Source: Hoplostethus atlanticus (lineage: Eukaryota > Chordata > Actinopteri > Trachichthyiformes > Trachichthyidae). Taken from it: a stretch of 64,000 nucleotides of DNA. Shown here in pieces: positions 13,140-24,600 of this stretch. Location: positions 6,888,501-6,952,500 of the forward strand of contig JAXDDX010000011.1 of assembly GCA_034670405.1 (NCBI GenBank), in the 5' to 3' direction. Positions within the stretch are counted from its first letter, which is position 1, and every line of letters begins with the position of its first letter. The notes below the pieces were generated by a model. That model did no database searches. It saw only the letters and a list, made by a program, of their open reading frames with translations, and was not told where the DNA came from. The translations under genes were made by a program, and so were the position numbers.

Positions 13140-14562
13140 GAATCATGTGTTGGTTAATTTGTGTTATGGGGGTAATAATGTACAGGAGATCTAGCAGCTC
13201 ATTACTGATATAGCAGATAGACATGATGTTATTTGTGCTCAGGAAACGTGGCTTAAATCAAATTTGGATTTTGGATTTGAATACCCATAATATACCCCGG
13301 GGAGGGAAACGAACAGATACAAATTATTGAAGGTCTGATTGAGAAGAAAGGGTTTGTTTGTTTGAATCATGGGAGGAGACTAGGGGAGATGTAAATACAG
13401 GAAATAAGTCAGTCCTGGATCTCAAGTACTATCTCTAGGAATTATGAATGGGACGTATGGGAAAAGACAACAGTAGGGTGTGATCTTTATCCAGTGATGT
13501 GTAAGTTAGAGGTAGTATCAATGGATATGTGGAAATAAGTAAGCTTGGCATGAGTGAGGTTAACCTTACAGGAGATGTTGACGGTGCCAATGGAAATGTA
13601 ATGGAAAGCTGAGGAGATCAGAGGAGATTATTGAAAAGGGAGCATCATTTCCAAAAACCTACAGTACAAATAAGCCCAGGTGGGTGTAAGGAGGACAATT
13701 CAAAGAGCAGCAAGATGACAGGGGTATTGTGAGACTATTGGCAGGACAACTCCAGAAATGTTGGCAGTTATAAAGAAGATGATGTGTAGAACAGAGTGGC
13801 ATTATTAAATTCTAAAGACGGGAACAGGAAAGAGGCAGCAAAGGATGAAGAGAAGGCAGAGATGGTGGAAAAAGCATTAAAAAAAAAGAAAGCTCAGTTG
13901 CATAGTTCAGATAATCTCTCTGAGGATGGGAAGAGAGGAAGGAAGACATCTGATATGGAATATGGTGGAGTGGTGAATAGGAGGGAGGATGAAAATTATA
14001 TCCTCCACGTGCCAAAAGCAAATTTGGGAGGGAGGGAAGACTCACATTCATTGTGATCCCAATCCTGAAACCAAGCCAACGAGCTAGCACCTCATTAGCT
14101 CTAACAAAGATACACGTGGATAAAACCTAGGCAGAGGCGGGTAAAACAGGGTCAGCTTTTATGGTCCCAAATGACAAGATCAATGGGACAGATGAACAAA
14201 AGGAAGGCATTTGTATCAATTACTGGATATACGGTCAATACTGCAAGGAATTTAGGGAGAAACAGGAGAGAGGAGGTTGTAGTCACAAGACTTAAATTGG
14301 GACCCATGTGACAATTGTCATGAAGAAGAATCTGTGTGACATTTAGATGTAGGAGGGAAAGAGAAATAATGGAATCAAGAATGAGAGAGGCAGTAAAGAG
14401 TAAAGAGAATTTTAAATGAAATGCGGGATTATTGGAAAGACTCTAGTTAAACAATGGAGGATGGGTTTGTTACCATTTTAAGACAGAAGGTGGCGGTAAT
14501 GCAACATGTTTGGATACCAACCTCTGTTAAACTATTAAACTACAAGGAGGAGGAGAAATAGG
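13140..14562 (+). mobile_element. Decayed I-clade (Nimb-like) LINE, largely deleted
   Basis: Near 13210-13270 the plus strand encodes DVICAQETWLKSNLDF, the endonuclease motif (QETWL) of APE-type LINEs. Near 14310-14360 it encodes a degenerate Cys/His tail (C-DNC-HEEES). The end, AGGTGGCGGTAATGC at about 14488 followed by CCAACC...TTAAAC and GGAGGAGGAGAA, resembles the 3' tail I recall for fish Nimb/I-clade LINEs. At 1.4 kb and full of stops, it is a dead copy that has lost most of its reverse transcriptase. The clade assignment is from memory of the tail. Confidence 0.6.
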
Positions 14563-14565
14563 ATC

Positions 14566-14640
14566 CAGTATCATTCTGCTCCGGCGTCGGCTGCCTACAC
14601 GTACCCATCCCTCAACTAAAAAGCTAGCCATTGCTGTCAG
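14566..14640 (+). promoter_or_regulatory. Predicted ABRACL 5' non-coding exon and promoter area
   Basis: GC-rich sequence (CTCCGGCGTCGGCTGCC) leads to a good donor, CTGTCAG|GTAAATA, at 14640/14641. It lies 0.6 kb before the coding start exon, and small Costars genes usually have a leader exon. This is an inference without transcript support. The LINE tail ends directly upstream. Confidence 0.35.
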
Positions 14641-15251
14641 GTAAATACACATTTCAGACTAACGGTTGCATTAAAACTGATTTCTTATCGATTTTCAAGG
14701 TTATTTCTCCACCATATAGTACATTCAGTTTGTTCCCTCAGTCCTTCCGCAGTAATAACCGTCCGCCCGGACTAAAGCTAAAGCACTGCTAGCTAGCGGC
14801 GAGCTAACGACGTCCGTCTGCTGCTCAACGGGATAACAGGAGTGTTAAACGTGTTAATGCCACTGCAGTCATCTAGTGTAGCAATTTGACTGTGAGTATT
14901 GATGGCCACTGATTACTGTACTGAATGAAGTGTAGCAAGCGTTACTGCCAAGCTAGCCAGACGTGCTAATCGCCTACTTCCGCATTGGTGATAGTTTACA
15001 GATGTCATGCCGTAGGAATGACAGAAATACGTGCCGCTGCATGTATTGAATGCATGTCAGGTGGAAGCGAGGATCCTACTGAATTGTAACAGATTTGTCA
15101 TGTACGAAAATGCAAGGCAACATTAAATTGGGAGACTTTTGAGCAGTTTGGCGTGATGCTCTCCATACAAGAGAGAACTGCACATCACACAACTTCTGCT
15201 TCGTGAGGGTAAACTACTCTAAACTCGATTTTGTTCCCCCTTCTAGTGACG

Positions 15252-16146
15252 ATGAATGTCGAACATGAGGTACGTTTGCTGGTGCAGGAGATTAAGCGAC
15301 TTGGCAGCAAAAGTGAGTCCAGTTTTTTGTTTGTTTGTTTGTTGTTCCATACAGTTTTATAGGTATAAGGAGACGACGTAGCCAGCAGTTACTGTAAAGA
15401 GTGTAACAAAATGAACTGAGGGCAAACCGCAGTCTGGACTGATGCTCAGATATTTCTTCATGTGTATTTAACTGGTATGAACTCCAGAGGACGTAAATTA
15501 CAGCAAAGAGCACACACCAAGTCCATTACGTTAAGCTAAAGTTACGAGGGCTGGAGCTGGGCTCCCAATTCCCGACTGCCAAAATTTCCAAACTGGCGGG
15601 ACAACAGGTTACCAAAACTCTGTCCAACAGATCATTGTTTCTTTAAATGGGAACAGTGTATTTTTATTTGATATCAATAGACAAACATCTCTGTTATCAA
15701 AGTGTGTTATTCTTTAACACTCACTCCTTCGAATAATTCACGGCGATCTCACCCATGTTCTTATGTGTTTGACGCTACTGTTAGTAGATTGGGTAACTAT
15801 GTTTCCCATACATCCTGGGGTGATTATGTTTTGTGGTCTGTGACAACTAGGAAGTGAAGTAATGTTGTTGAAATAAACGAACTCTACAACAAGGAGTTGT
15901 CAGCGTGTTTCCCTAGCGCACAACTTCCACAGTACCATAATGTCCCTTTTTTGAGAGTCAGAACAGAAATTTCGGTGTAGCTGAGTCTTTACGGTTACAA
16001 AACCGTGACGTTTTAAACCGTGGTTAATAGTGAAATCGGTTAATCGCTGCATCCCTAACTCCTTCACACACTTATTACACTGATCATTGCTCTCACACAC
16101 ACTGTCATGTAAAGCACAAGGCAATTGTGTAAAAGGGGCTTTCAAA

Positions 16147-16239
<93 letters not shown>

Positions 16240-17019
16240 CCCTCAGTCAGTCTGTGAGCAGTTGTAAACCCTCTGGCTAGCACTAAGAGCTTTCTTGGCT
16301 GTTTACACTGTTCCATGCTCTCGCTGCTTTTTCCTGGTACAAAAATGTACCAGGTGATGGTACATTTTTCCAATTTTGGATTGGAAACCGAGCACCGAGT
16401 TATTTGACTGGTCTACACGTCGCCGCATTGCTCCATAGGATATGTAGTTTTCTTTGTTTGTCCCGTGACACCCAATTGGTACACTACGCTCAAACCCTTC
16501 ATTTTTGGGGGGCGAATATAATAGTTTTTACATTTTACGTCGTATGTTTACATCCCAGTGGATAAACCAGAAACGTTCCAACGTGAACAAGTCTGTTCGC
16601 TGCTCATGCTAACTACCCAGTTCTTCTGTTCCAAACAAACAAAACGCATCATTTCCTGTGTGCCAGAGAATTTTTTTTTTTTCGAGGACAGACCTACCTG
16701 ACACCAGCAAATATAAATGCTTTCATGAACTGGCTAGAGGTTGAAGAGTCACAGATTATTACTTAAAAAATATTTTCCATTGTATTAGGAAGTGACACTT
16801 TGTGTGATCAGTCAGTACCCACCTCTCATTGCAGATGACGAGGGCAAAATCAGCGTCAAGTTCGGAGTGTTGTTCAGTGATGACCAATGCGCCAATATCT
16901 TCGAGGCGCTGGTGGGCACCTTGAGGGCAGCCAAGAGGAAGAAGATGGTCTCCTTCCAGGGCGAGTTGCTTCTGCAGGGCGTCCACGACGACGTCGACGT
17001 CATCCTGCTCCAGGAGTGA
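15252..17019 (+). CDS. abracl: ABRACL (Costars-family protein), complete, 81 aa
   Basis: Small Costars-domain protein related to the C-terminus of ABRA/STARS; family members are linked to actin dynamics and cell motility. There are two coding exons, 15252-15312 and 16835-17019, spliced in phase 1 (SK|N). The product is MNVEHEVRLLVQEIKRLGSK, then NDEGKISVKFGVLFSDD, ending GVHDDVDVILLQE and stop, 81 residues like the vertebrate family. The donor AAAA|GTGAGT and acceptor TTGCAG are clean. The start is the ATG right after the upstream acceptor TTCTAG at 15241-15246, matching the conserved N-terminus MNV-HEV. The whole protein is one Costars domain, with no signal peptide or membrane segment. Confidence 0.95.
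16147..16238. repeat. Compound (CT)n(CA)n microsatellite
   Basis: About nine CT units pass straight into more than 30 CA units, inside the single ABRACL coding-region intron. It is the longest simple repeat in the window and likely length-polymorphic. Confidence 0.9.
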
Positions 17020-18005
17020 GGCCAGCAGTCGGACTAGACGCCATCCAGCAGATCCGGCGCTTACGAATGCCTTCCAAATATGTTTGAGTGATTGCTTGAG
17101 CTTTCGCAGCAGATAGACCACGAGCCTTATTGATCAGTATTTCCTTTTCGGTGAAATGCTGAAAGATGCAGAGATGCTCGGATAAAATGTAATCAATACT
17201 TTCATCATGCATCCTAGATGTTTTGAAAAAGACTGAAATTTGCTGATCGCTTGTATTTGAGATGATTTTCGTTGAAGTCTGTACATCCTCCTTGATTAAT
17301 GAGGCTCAATATTTACACTCAAGTGCAACGGCCAAACAGATTTGACCTCACAATACACTTGGGGACCCAGTTTCCACGCCTGCATATATTTTCATTTGAT
17401 TTCACTGTGCCCTACAAGCTCAATCAATCACAAAAAAATGTATTTGAGAGCATTTCAGATCCTCTCTTCAAACCAGATCTGCCTCTAGGCCCCTATTCCC
17501 AGATCTCACATGCACAAATGGGGTTCACTGTGGAGAGATTTTTGTGGTTATTACCACAGTGCCTACACATGTCAACCCCAGTTATATCCCCATGAGTGCA
17601 TAAGGGAGTAGGGTTTTAGGGGCTGAACTACAGCCACATGTGTATCTTCAGATGACGAGGAAAAGTTCGGTCTCTCTCTTTCTCAGGCGCTGCCATTCCA
17701 TCAACCACGGGTCTAAAATATCAGCCAAGCATTTTGATACACTTTTAAGACTATAAATGCACAGGTCAGGAATGTAACAATTTGTATAACACATTCATCA
17801 GGATGGTGTTCGCCATTTGTTTATTTTGGTGAAATTATATGTTAACTATGGGAACCAAATGCCTCCCTCATGAGCGCCTTTCAACGCTTAATGGTTTGTG
17901 TGGATAGTGGATGCGCAGCAAAAGATATTGACCAGATTTGTTTCTTTGAAAGTCAGGTTTTCTTGGGCGCAACCTTGAAAATGCGTCTGCAACAGAAGCT
18001 TGTTC

Positions 18006-18190
18006 TTAAAGCTGCACAAGGCAACTTTGCACTTTGGCGACCCCATGTGGCAGTGATAGGTAACTTTAAATTTGTGAAAGTTGGAAGGACCTCGAGATGA
18101 ATTTCATTTGAGTTCATAGGGTGTATCTACGTCTTCTCTGCTGCAGTGCCACTTTACTTCACATTAATATGTTGCCTAGTGCAGCTTTAA
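18006..18190. mobile_element. TTAA-flanked MITE (AGCTGCAC family), short copy
   Basis: Begins TTAAAGCTGCACAAGGCAA and ends TTGCCTAGTGCAGCTTTAA, inverted repeats of about 15-19 bp. TTAA at both edges is compatible with piggyBac-type targeting. Length is about 185 bp. Confidence 0.6.
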
Positions 18191-20689
18191 GTAGATGGAT
18201 AGTAGCGCGTGTCCACTCAGTGTCACCAAATGGCAATTCCATTTATTGTTTACATGGGCCATTTTTACTACCTCTTGTGGACTCTGTAAAATGACGCTCT
18301 TAGACCGATTCCTTTTGAAATGAAAAAAATGATTCCTTAATAGAAACTACCAAGATTTGCATGTGTTGTATTTCAAGCAAGACTTTTGCACATTTCAATT
18401 TTGTATTCATACAAATGTCCTAGAGTAGTTTTTATTCCAGCGTTTTTATATGGGGACAACAATGTATTTTCTCTGCAGATCACGCTCCAAAATTTGCCTT
18501 TTGTAATGACCAGGAAAGCAGAGGTCATAAGCCAATGGCAAATGTATTTCTTGTGCAATTCTTACCAATATATAATTATGGGGTGATTGGTACCAAATGG
18601 AAAAGTTGGTTTTGTAATGTTTCTCAGGACACCAAAATATGTGTAATTGACCTGTGACTTAAATTTAGACGTCTTACTTAGAACACAAGAAGTGTATTTA
18701 TAGCTTTATTAGTCTTTGTTTCCATTCTTTATTCTGTACTGTAGGCCAGGGTTTTAAAAGGCACATGTCACCCTCATTCCATTTAGGTGGTGGTTGTTTA
18801 TTTGATCAAAAATAAAAAAAAACTTATTTCTCTGAACGGGATGAGAGAACATTCACATTCTTTTGTATTATGACATTCTGCATGTTATACTCTAAACCAG
18901 GGTGGCTCAAATGACTTAGAATCAAGAAACATCTAAATTTAAGTATGTGTTGTTGTTTTTTTATATTAATACAATTTGAATTTAAAGTGATCTTAAGTAC
19001 TGATCTGATGCTGATGATGGATGAGACTGAAACGTAGTCCACAAAAGATCTGTCATGTGAAATGTAACCAGAGTACAACTAATGGAAAAAAGCACTGTTA
19101 AACTTGTTAGGGGGCAGTAGTAAGAAAAGTTGTGGAAGTAATAGACAAAAGCAAGAGTAAAGAAGAAAACGAATGCTTGTAATACTGCTAATCTAAATTC
19201 CTACAGTGTAGGAATTTAAGCTTATTCTACTAATGCACTCACAGTAAGTCGCTCTGGATAAAGAGTTTCAGCTAAATACCCAAAATGTAAATGCAAAATG
19301 CAAGAAAAGAACGTTGTGCACCCAGACAAAATGAACATGAACCTTTTGCCCCCCCATCTCTCTGAACTAGTAGGGTGATGTGATCAAAGTTCATCATGAC
19401 TGTCTTTAGTCATGGCAGAAACACGTTCCTAAAACAGAGGTTTCTATTACTGTGGAATACACTGCAACAAATAAAACCTTTTTAAACATTAAACCACAAA
19501 CAAAATCACATTTGATTTGGATATATATTAATACACGGCACATTGTTGCTTAGCATGCACTGTGGAATTGTAAATAAAAGCCAAAGTAGTGGCCTGGAAA
19601 AGGGATATCTTTCAACAATGACCATAGAAATGCAAATATAAGTTATTTTTCTTCATACTTTTGAGTTGAAATTGCCGCTTGTGTTATGTTTAAACACCCA
19701 CACTTTCTATTATGCTATATTTGCACTTTTTTTCTTTGCTCTATCAGACAGGAAGTGAAACGAGCACTGGGATTGTCACCATGATAGCCCGAGGAAAAAC
19801 TTGGCCTCATGTAATCTAAAGTGCTAGATAAGACAGACAGCGATGTGTCCCACCAGATATGTGAACCAGATCACCCCCCCCCTTCTCACCAATGTCACTG
19901 TATGCCTGGGACTCCCTTCTCCCCTCAGAGTCTGCTGCTGCGTTCATGTCCTATGGGAATATCCGTTACAACTATTTACAGCAACATCTTGAACTCGTTT
20001 GAAGCTGGTTGAACTTTTTTTTTTTGTTAGCTTTTGTTGCTCCTCATCAGCTTTTTCCACACTTCACACTTGCACTCAGTGAGTGACACATTTTAGTTCA
20101 TGTTTTACAGCAAACCAAACATGCCATGTCAACTACAATTGAAAAATACAAGCAATTCTGTCCAGCTATGGCAATTTAAGAGTTGTGATCACAAAATGAC
20201 TTATGTGATGAAAATCAATCATTTTAGTTGTTTTATTTGAAAAGAATATATCATTCTCTATACTAAACTACAGGTTCTTCCTTGCTGGTGATGTCAGAAT
20301 TCAGGAAGTCAGAGAAAGAGTCAGAGAAATTATTATTTCAATTAAATATTACACTTACTAATGAAAACATGTTATTTTTGTTATTACTATATCCCACTAT
20401 ACCCCAGCCCAATTAGTTTTTCTCAAAATTAGTCATTGTCCTCTCACAGTGAACTAATCTACATGCAACATGGCAGAAAAGCGTCCTTATTCTGGAAGGA
20501 CGTATCCTTGCTACTTGGTTTTATCTATCACTGCTATTCACATAGGAGAACACAGGCCAGAACACAGTGACAGAACCATAATGTAAGTAGTAGCAATAGT
20601 GTAGCAGTGAAGTAATGAATTACCTCTCCCAGGGAGTAATAAGAACATATATGTATATCTAATGCTACTTTATCTAATGTTGGTGAGGC

Positions 20690-20928
20690 CAGCTGGAGCG
20701 ATCACTCACTACTATTGAGGAGGCAGTTTGTATTTCACAAATCAAGTTTTGATTTGTCACTTCCTGTGGGTGGAGGGATAATCATCTCCAACACCTGCAT
20801 TTGGGCAAGCAGGGCAAATACACAGGATATCTAGGAGGAATGGGACACTCGTCTATCTATTGCAGCCCCACTTTCTGGATGTATTTTTACACACAAATTT
20901 TGCCCACTGCAGCTTTAAAAGTGCATTA
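20690..20928. mobile_element. TTAA-flanked MITE (AGCTGCAC family), right-end copy
   Basis: Contains the family core CACTTCCTGTGGGTGGAG, then GTATTTTTACA, and ends CTGCAGCTTTAA. The left terminus is lost or too diverged to see. Confidence 0.5.
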
Positions 20929-21672
20929 AGTACAATTTTTACTGTCCCATAGCACAAAATGACCATAATATCTCTGAAGGGGTTTGATCGGCTTGTTTGG
21001 AACCCCTTCCCCCCAACTTTATTATTTTTGTCAATTACAAGCTACCAACCTGTTGATGTTGTTGCAGTCCATTGATCTCTGATAAAAAATAATTAAATAT
21101 TAATTTATTTCCCTTTTAATATTGCTTTTTATTTTAGGCACCCATTGATGACATCTAGCCAGGGATAACAGATGGAAATTAGTTTTCCTGACCAAATCTT
21201 GCAGATTTACATTAATGTTTAGTAATTTCCATTGTCCTGTGAAATAAAAACGAATAAAATAAACAATCGACAAATAAATAGCATGAGAAAAGAATGAAAG
21301 TCGTATTTACCAGCTTTTCCATGGGATTCGAATGCAGCATAATAAACTGCCAGCCTGCCAGCCAGCCAGGACCGGGGGGCGGGTTCGATGTGACGTCGCG
21401 GGGGTGGAAGAAAACAGCAGAGCAGGAATCAAAACAAGAGACGGACACGCCTTCTTTCCTATAGGTTATACCTTATAGCTGCTGATGCTGTCAGAGCTGC
21501 AGAAAACCTGAATTGTCATGAGAATGTTAACAGCAACACCTCCATCATCGTAAAGAGAAAAGACAGCAAAACACAAGAGCCCTCTGCAGAAATGGAAACC
21601 ACAGAAATGTCAGACGTTGACAGCAGTCGTCGATAGAGGTTGCAAATAATATTGACATCTGGATCCTGTAAA

Positions 21673-24600
21673 ATGCCCAACCAGAAGAGCAACAAGGGGA
21701 AGAAAAGCAAGCGCGCCAACAGCAGCGGAGATGAGCAGGAAAATGGAGCCAGTGCGGCCCCAACAGGAGGCGCAGCCACAGCGGCGCAACCGGGGGCGAC
21801 GGCTGCTGCACCCCGAAACGAGCGCACGAGTGGTAAGAGAGGACGATAAAGGACAAGAGATAGAGCCGAAGTTACCGATGGAGTCGATTCCTGCAAGAAA
21901 AGGCTCTGTCTTGTGCGTGCGTTTGAGGCATGTATGTATTGCGCCGTTGAAAACGCCAGTAGCCCGATGCATTCGATTCTTTCTCGCGCGGAGAGAACGT
22001 TAGGCCCAAACTCCATTCAAACACCTAGCACTTTAATGTTGCCTCGCTCATAGGTAAACACACATGCCTGGTAGAACCTGACATACGATCTTTTACGAAT
22101 CCAATATGTTTTCTGGTAAATTCGGCGTAGAGACGATCCACCAGACAGCACTTTAATACATTCAAATCTCAGTTTTTCGAATTGCTTCACTATTACGGCC
22201 CGACACGGTGTATTTTGGTGGACGAAGATAGTGGGAAGAACAGGCAAACCAATAATGAAAGTTAAAATGCTATTGAAACAAGCGCTGCTTAGTATATTGG
22301 GTGTAATGCCGAATTGAAGAGTGGCACTTAACGTTTCGTAGAAGATCTTCCGTCCTGTTCTACCAGGCTTGTACGTTTGCCGATAAACAAGAAAACTTTA
22401 AATTGACAGTTTTGCAAATGGGCTTTGGCGCGAGGAGGTCTTCATACGAAAGAGGGCGGGACGTATCGGGGCTAATATCACCACTTGGTATACAATGTCG
22501 TGCTGGGAAATCATGTTTCTGCAACCTTTGATGCCAAAATTAGACGATACTTTGAATGTCATTGGGCTTTTGCTGGCGGATTCTGCACCCGCGTTAATAA
22601 GAGAGCACTGGTAGATTTGGTATGCACTGTATAAGGCCTAAGCTGTCCTGTCTGCTTTTCCTGACGCGCACCTTGTCCAGTTTTTTTTGGTTGTGGCCTT
22701 CCTCGAGGGTAATACTGACACCTCACCGCTTGTCTGCGCACTCAAGCTCAACTTCATTCCCTATACTTGGCTATAGAAAGTCCTCACCCTCCTTGACTTT
22801 GTGCACATTTTCTTGCAGTACAAATGTAGTTTAAAAATACATATACTTGGGTTGTGTTATCACTTTACAACATGTATTACCCATTCTTCATCTTCAGGTA
22901 ATGGTGAGACAATTTGAAAAGGTGTAGTTACTTTTATTTTTCTTGCTGGGACGTCTTATACTGCCCCCCTTCCATGCATTGTAATGATATTTAGGGTGTA
23001 TGGTGTTCTGCGCTTCATAATGCTGGAGCCCAGCGTTGAACACCTGTGCGGCTAATGCATGACATTTGACTCCAATTTCTGTGGTGTCAAAGAAAGAGAA
23101 AAGTATCCTCCTTCCATTGCTATATATAAAACTAGAGGGTGTGCTAATCAGTGCACTACCTATTTGAAAGTGATTTTACTATGGAAGTCATTCACGAAAC
23201 TGAACAGATGGAACTTACTGAAAGTGAACCCTCTGTACTTTCATTTATAGAGTGATGGAAGGATCATCCAATAACCCTAAATAAATGTATGTATGTTTTT
23301 TATGCACAGTAAAATGTACAAAAAGTCAAGTAAGTCACACATTTTTAGCTACTGTATTCTCCATGAAGGGATTTATTGCATTATGCTCAAAATATTATAG
23401 TATTTGAGAAAATATGAGTATTTTATATTTAGATGCCCCTGTCATATATATATATATATACACGCACACTAAATTCTGAAGGTTTGCATGCATTAGAGGT
23501 GCATATAGGAATTACACTCCACTTATTTTTGTTTGCGTGGTTTGTTAAGAAGCCATGGTGTTTTTTTTTCATTCCTCACTTTCAAAGCAAGGTGCATTTA
23601 AAAGGTGAACCTCTGTGAACCATTGTGTGGTGAGCTGAGTGAGAGGCAGAGAGAAAAGCACTGATAATGTGCAGGAAAGGGAGGAAGGAGGAAACCAGCA
23701 CCGCACATGCACTGTGTTGCTGCGAGTTGTAGAGACTGTATGCCAGTCGACACGAGGCAACTGATTCACATCCAGACTTCACAATTGGCAGGACCGGACA
23801 AGGAGTTCCTCGTGGCGAAAAGGCTTGGACAGCCTGGTCGAAATTCATAAATCATTTATAAATCATTCATAAATCCCTCATTTAACATGTACTCCGTGTG
23901 CCTTCTGCGCCTCACGTGGTGATGTTGAGGTGTTTTCTTGTAGCACTGTATTGTAATGGGAACAGTTGTACCACCTTCTACTGAAAGCAGGCTTTGTTTT
24001 TCATGCGGCAATGAACAGATCAACAGATGAACAACAGAGGTGATGAACACCCTGAACCGTAACTCATTGATTTAAAAACCTCCGGGATACCAATGCAATT
24101 GCTGCTGTCAGAATAAAAAGTTAAATTAGTCATTATTGTTTATTGTTTGGAGTATTTGTTTCGTATTCCCTTTGATAACTGGGCAAACATAGACGGGATG
24201 ACAACACGTTGAGATATTTCCATCAGCTACAATGGAGTTTAATGGCAGCGATCTAAAACATCAACGGTTTTGGTGTCAGTCCCTCAGCATCAAAGAGCAA
24301 GGGCTTCTTTCTAGACTGACGTTCAACAATCATACAGGGAGAAATCCATCGTAGAAGAAGAAGAGATACCGATTTCTCCACCGACAGCAATCCTCAATAG
24401 ACCAGAATGCAATGCAGCCACAGCTTCCATCTTTGCGGAGTGTGAAATATAACGCCCTCTTCAACTTTTGTAAGCTTTGTGAGCTTTTTTTGTCATTTGA
24501 ACAACGGGCACACCACGGCATTGTTCGCTCTCACTTCTTTCTCAACTGGAAAAACTTACTCCACTATTATAACAATAGTGAAGTAAGTTATTGATCTCTC

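Larger units (their letters stand above)
9989..14565. other. REPS1-ABRACL intergenic region, including the REPS1 5' flank
   Basis: The first 600 bp upstream of the REPS1 start are GC-richer and hold a GGGGCGG Sp1-type box near 10474, a plausible REPS1 promoter area. No TATA box or exact start site could be fixed. The rest is AT-rich and holds two one-ended hAT-type MITE relatives (12622 and 13065) and a decayed LINE (about 13140-14562). No further gene was seen. Confidence 0.5.
17020..21672. other. ABRACL 3' UTR and ABRACL-HECA spacer
   Basis: No further coding gene was recognised. The stretch holds two copies of a TTAA-ended MITE family (18006-18190 and the half copy 20690-20928). A candidate AATAAA lies near 18812, but the ABRACL poly(A) site could not be fixed. 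The last 300 bp become GC-rich toward HECA exon 1, the likely HECA promoter. Confidence 0.45.

Noticed and set aside
13796-14056. Lys/Glu-rich 86-residue plus-strand reading
   Set aside because: It sits inside the decayed LINE and has no independent exon signals.
16164-16373. Minus-strand reading with a long Cys-Val repeat
   Set aside because: It translates the CA microsatellite only.
21516-22016. A 166-residue minus-strand reading opposite HECA exon 1
   Set aside because: Antisense of a GC-rich coding exon and leader. No splice logic or known domain.
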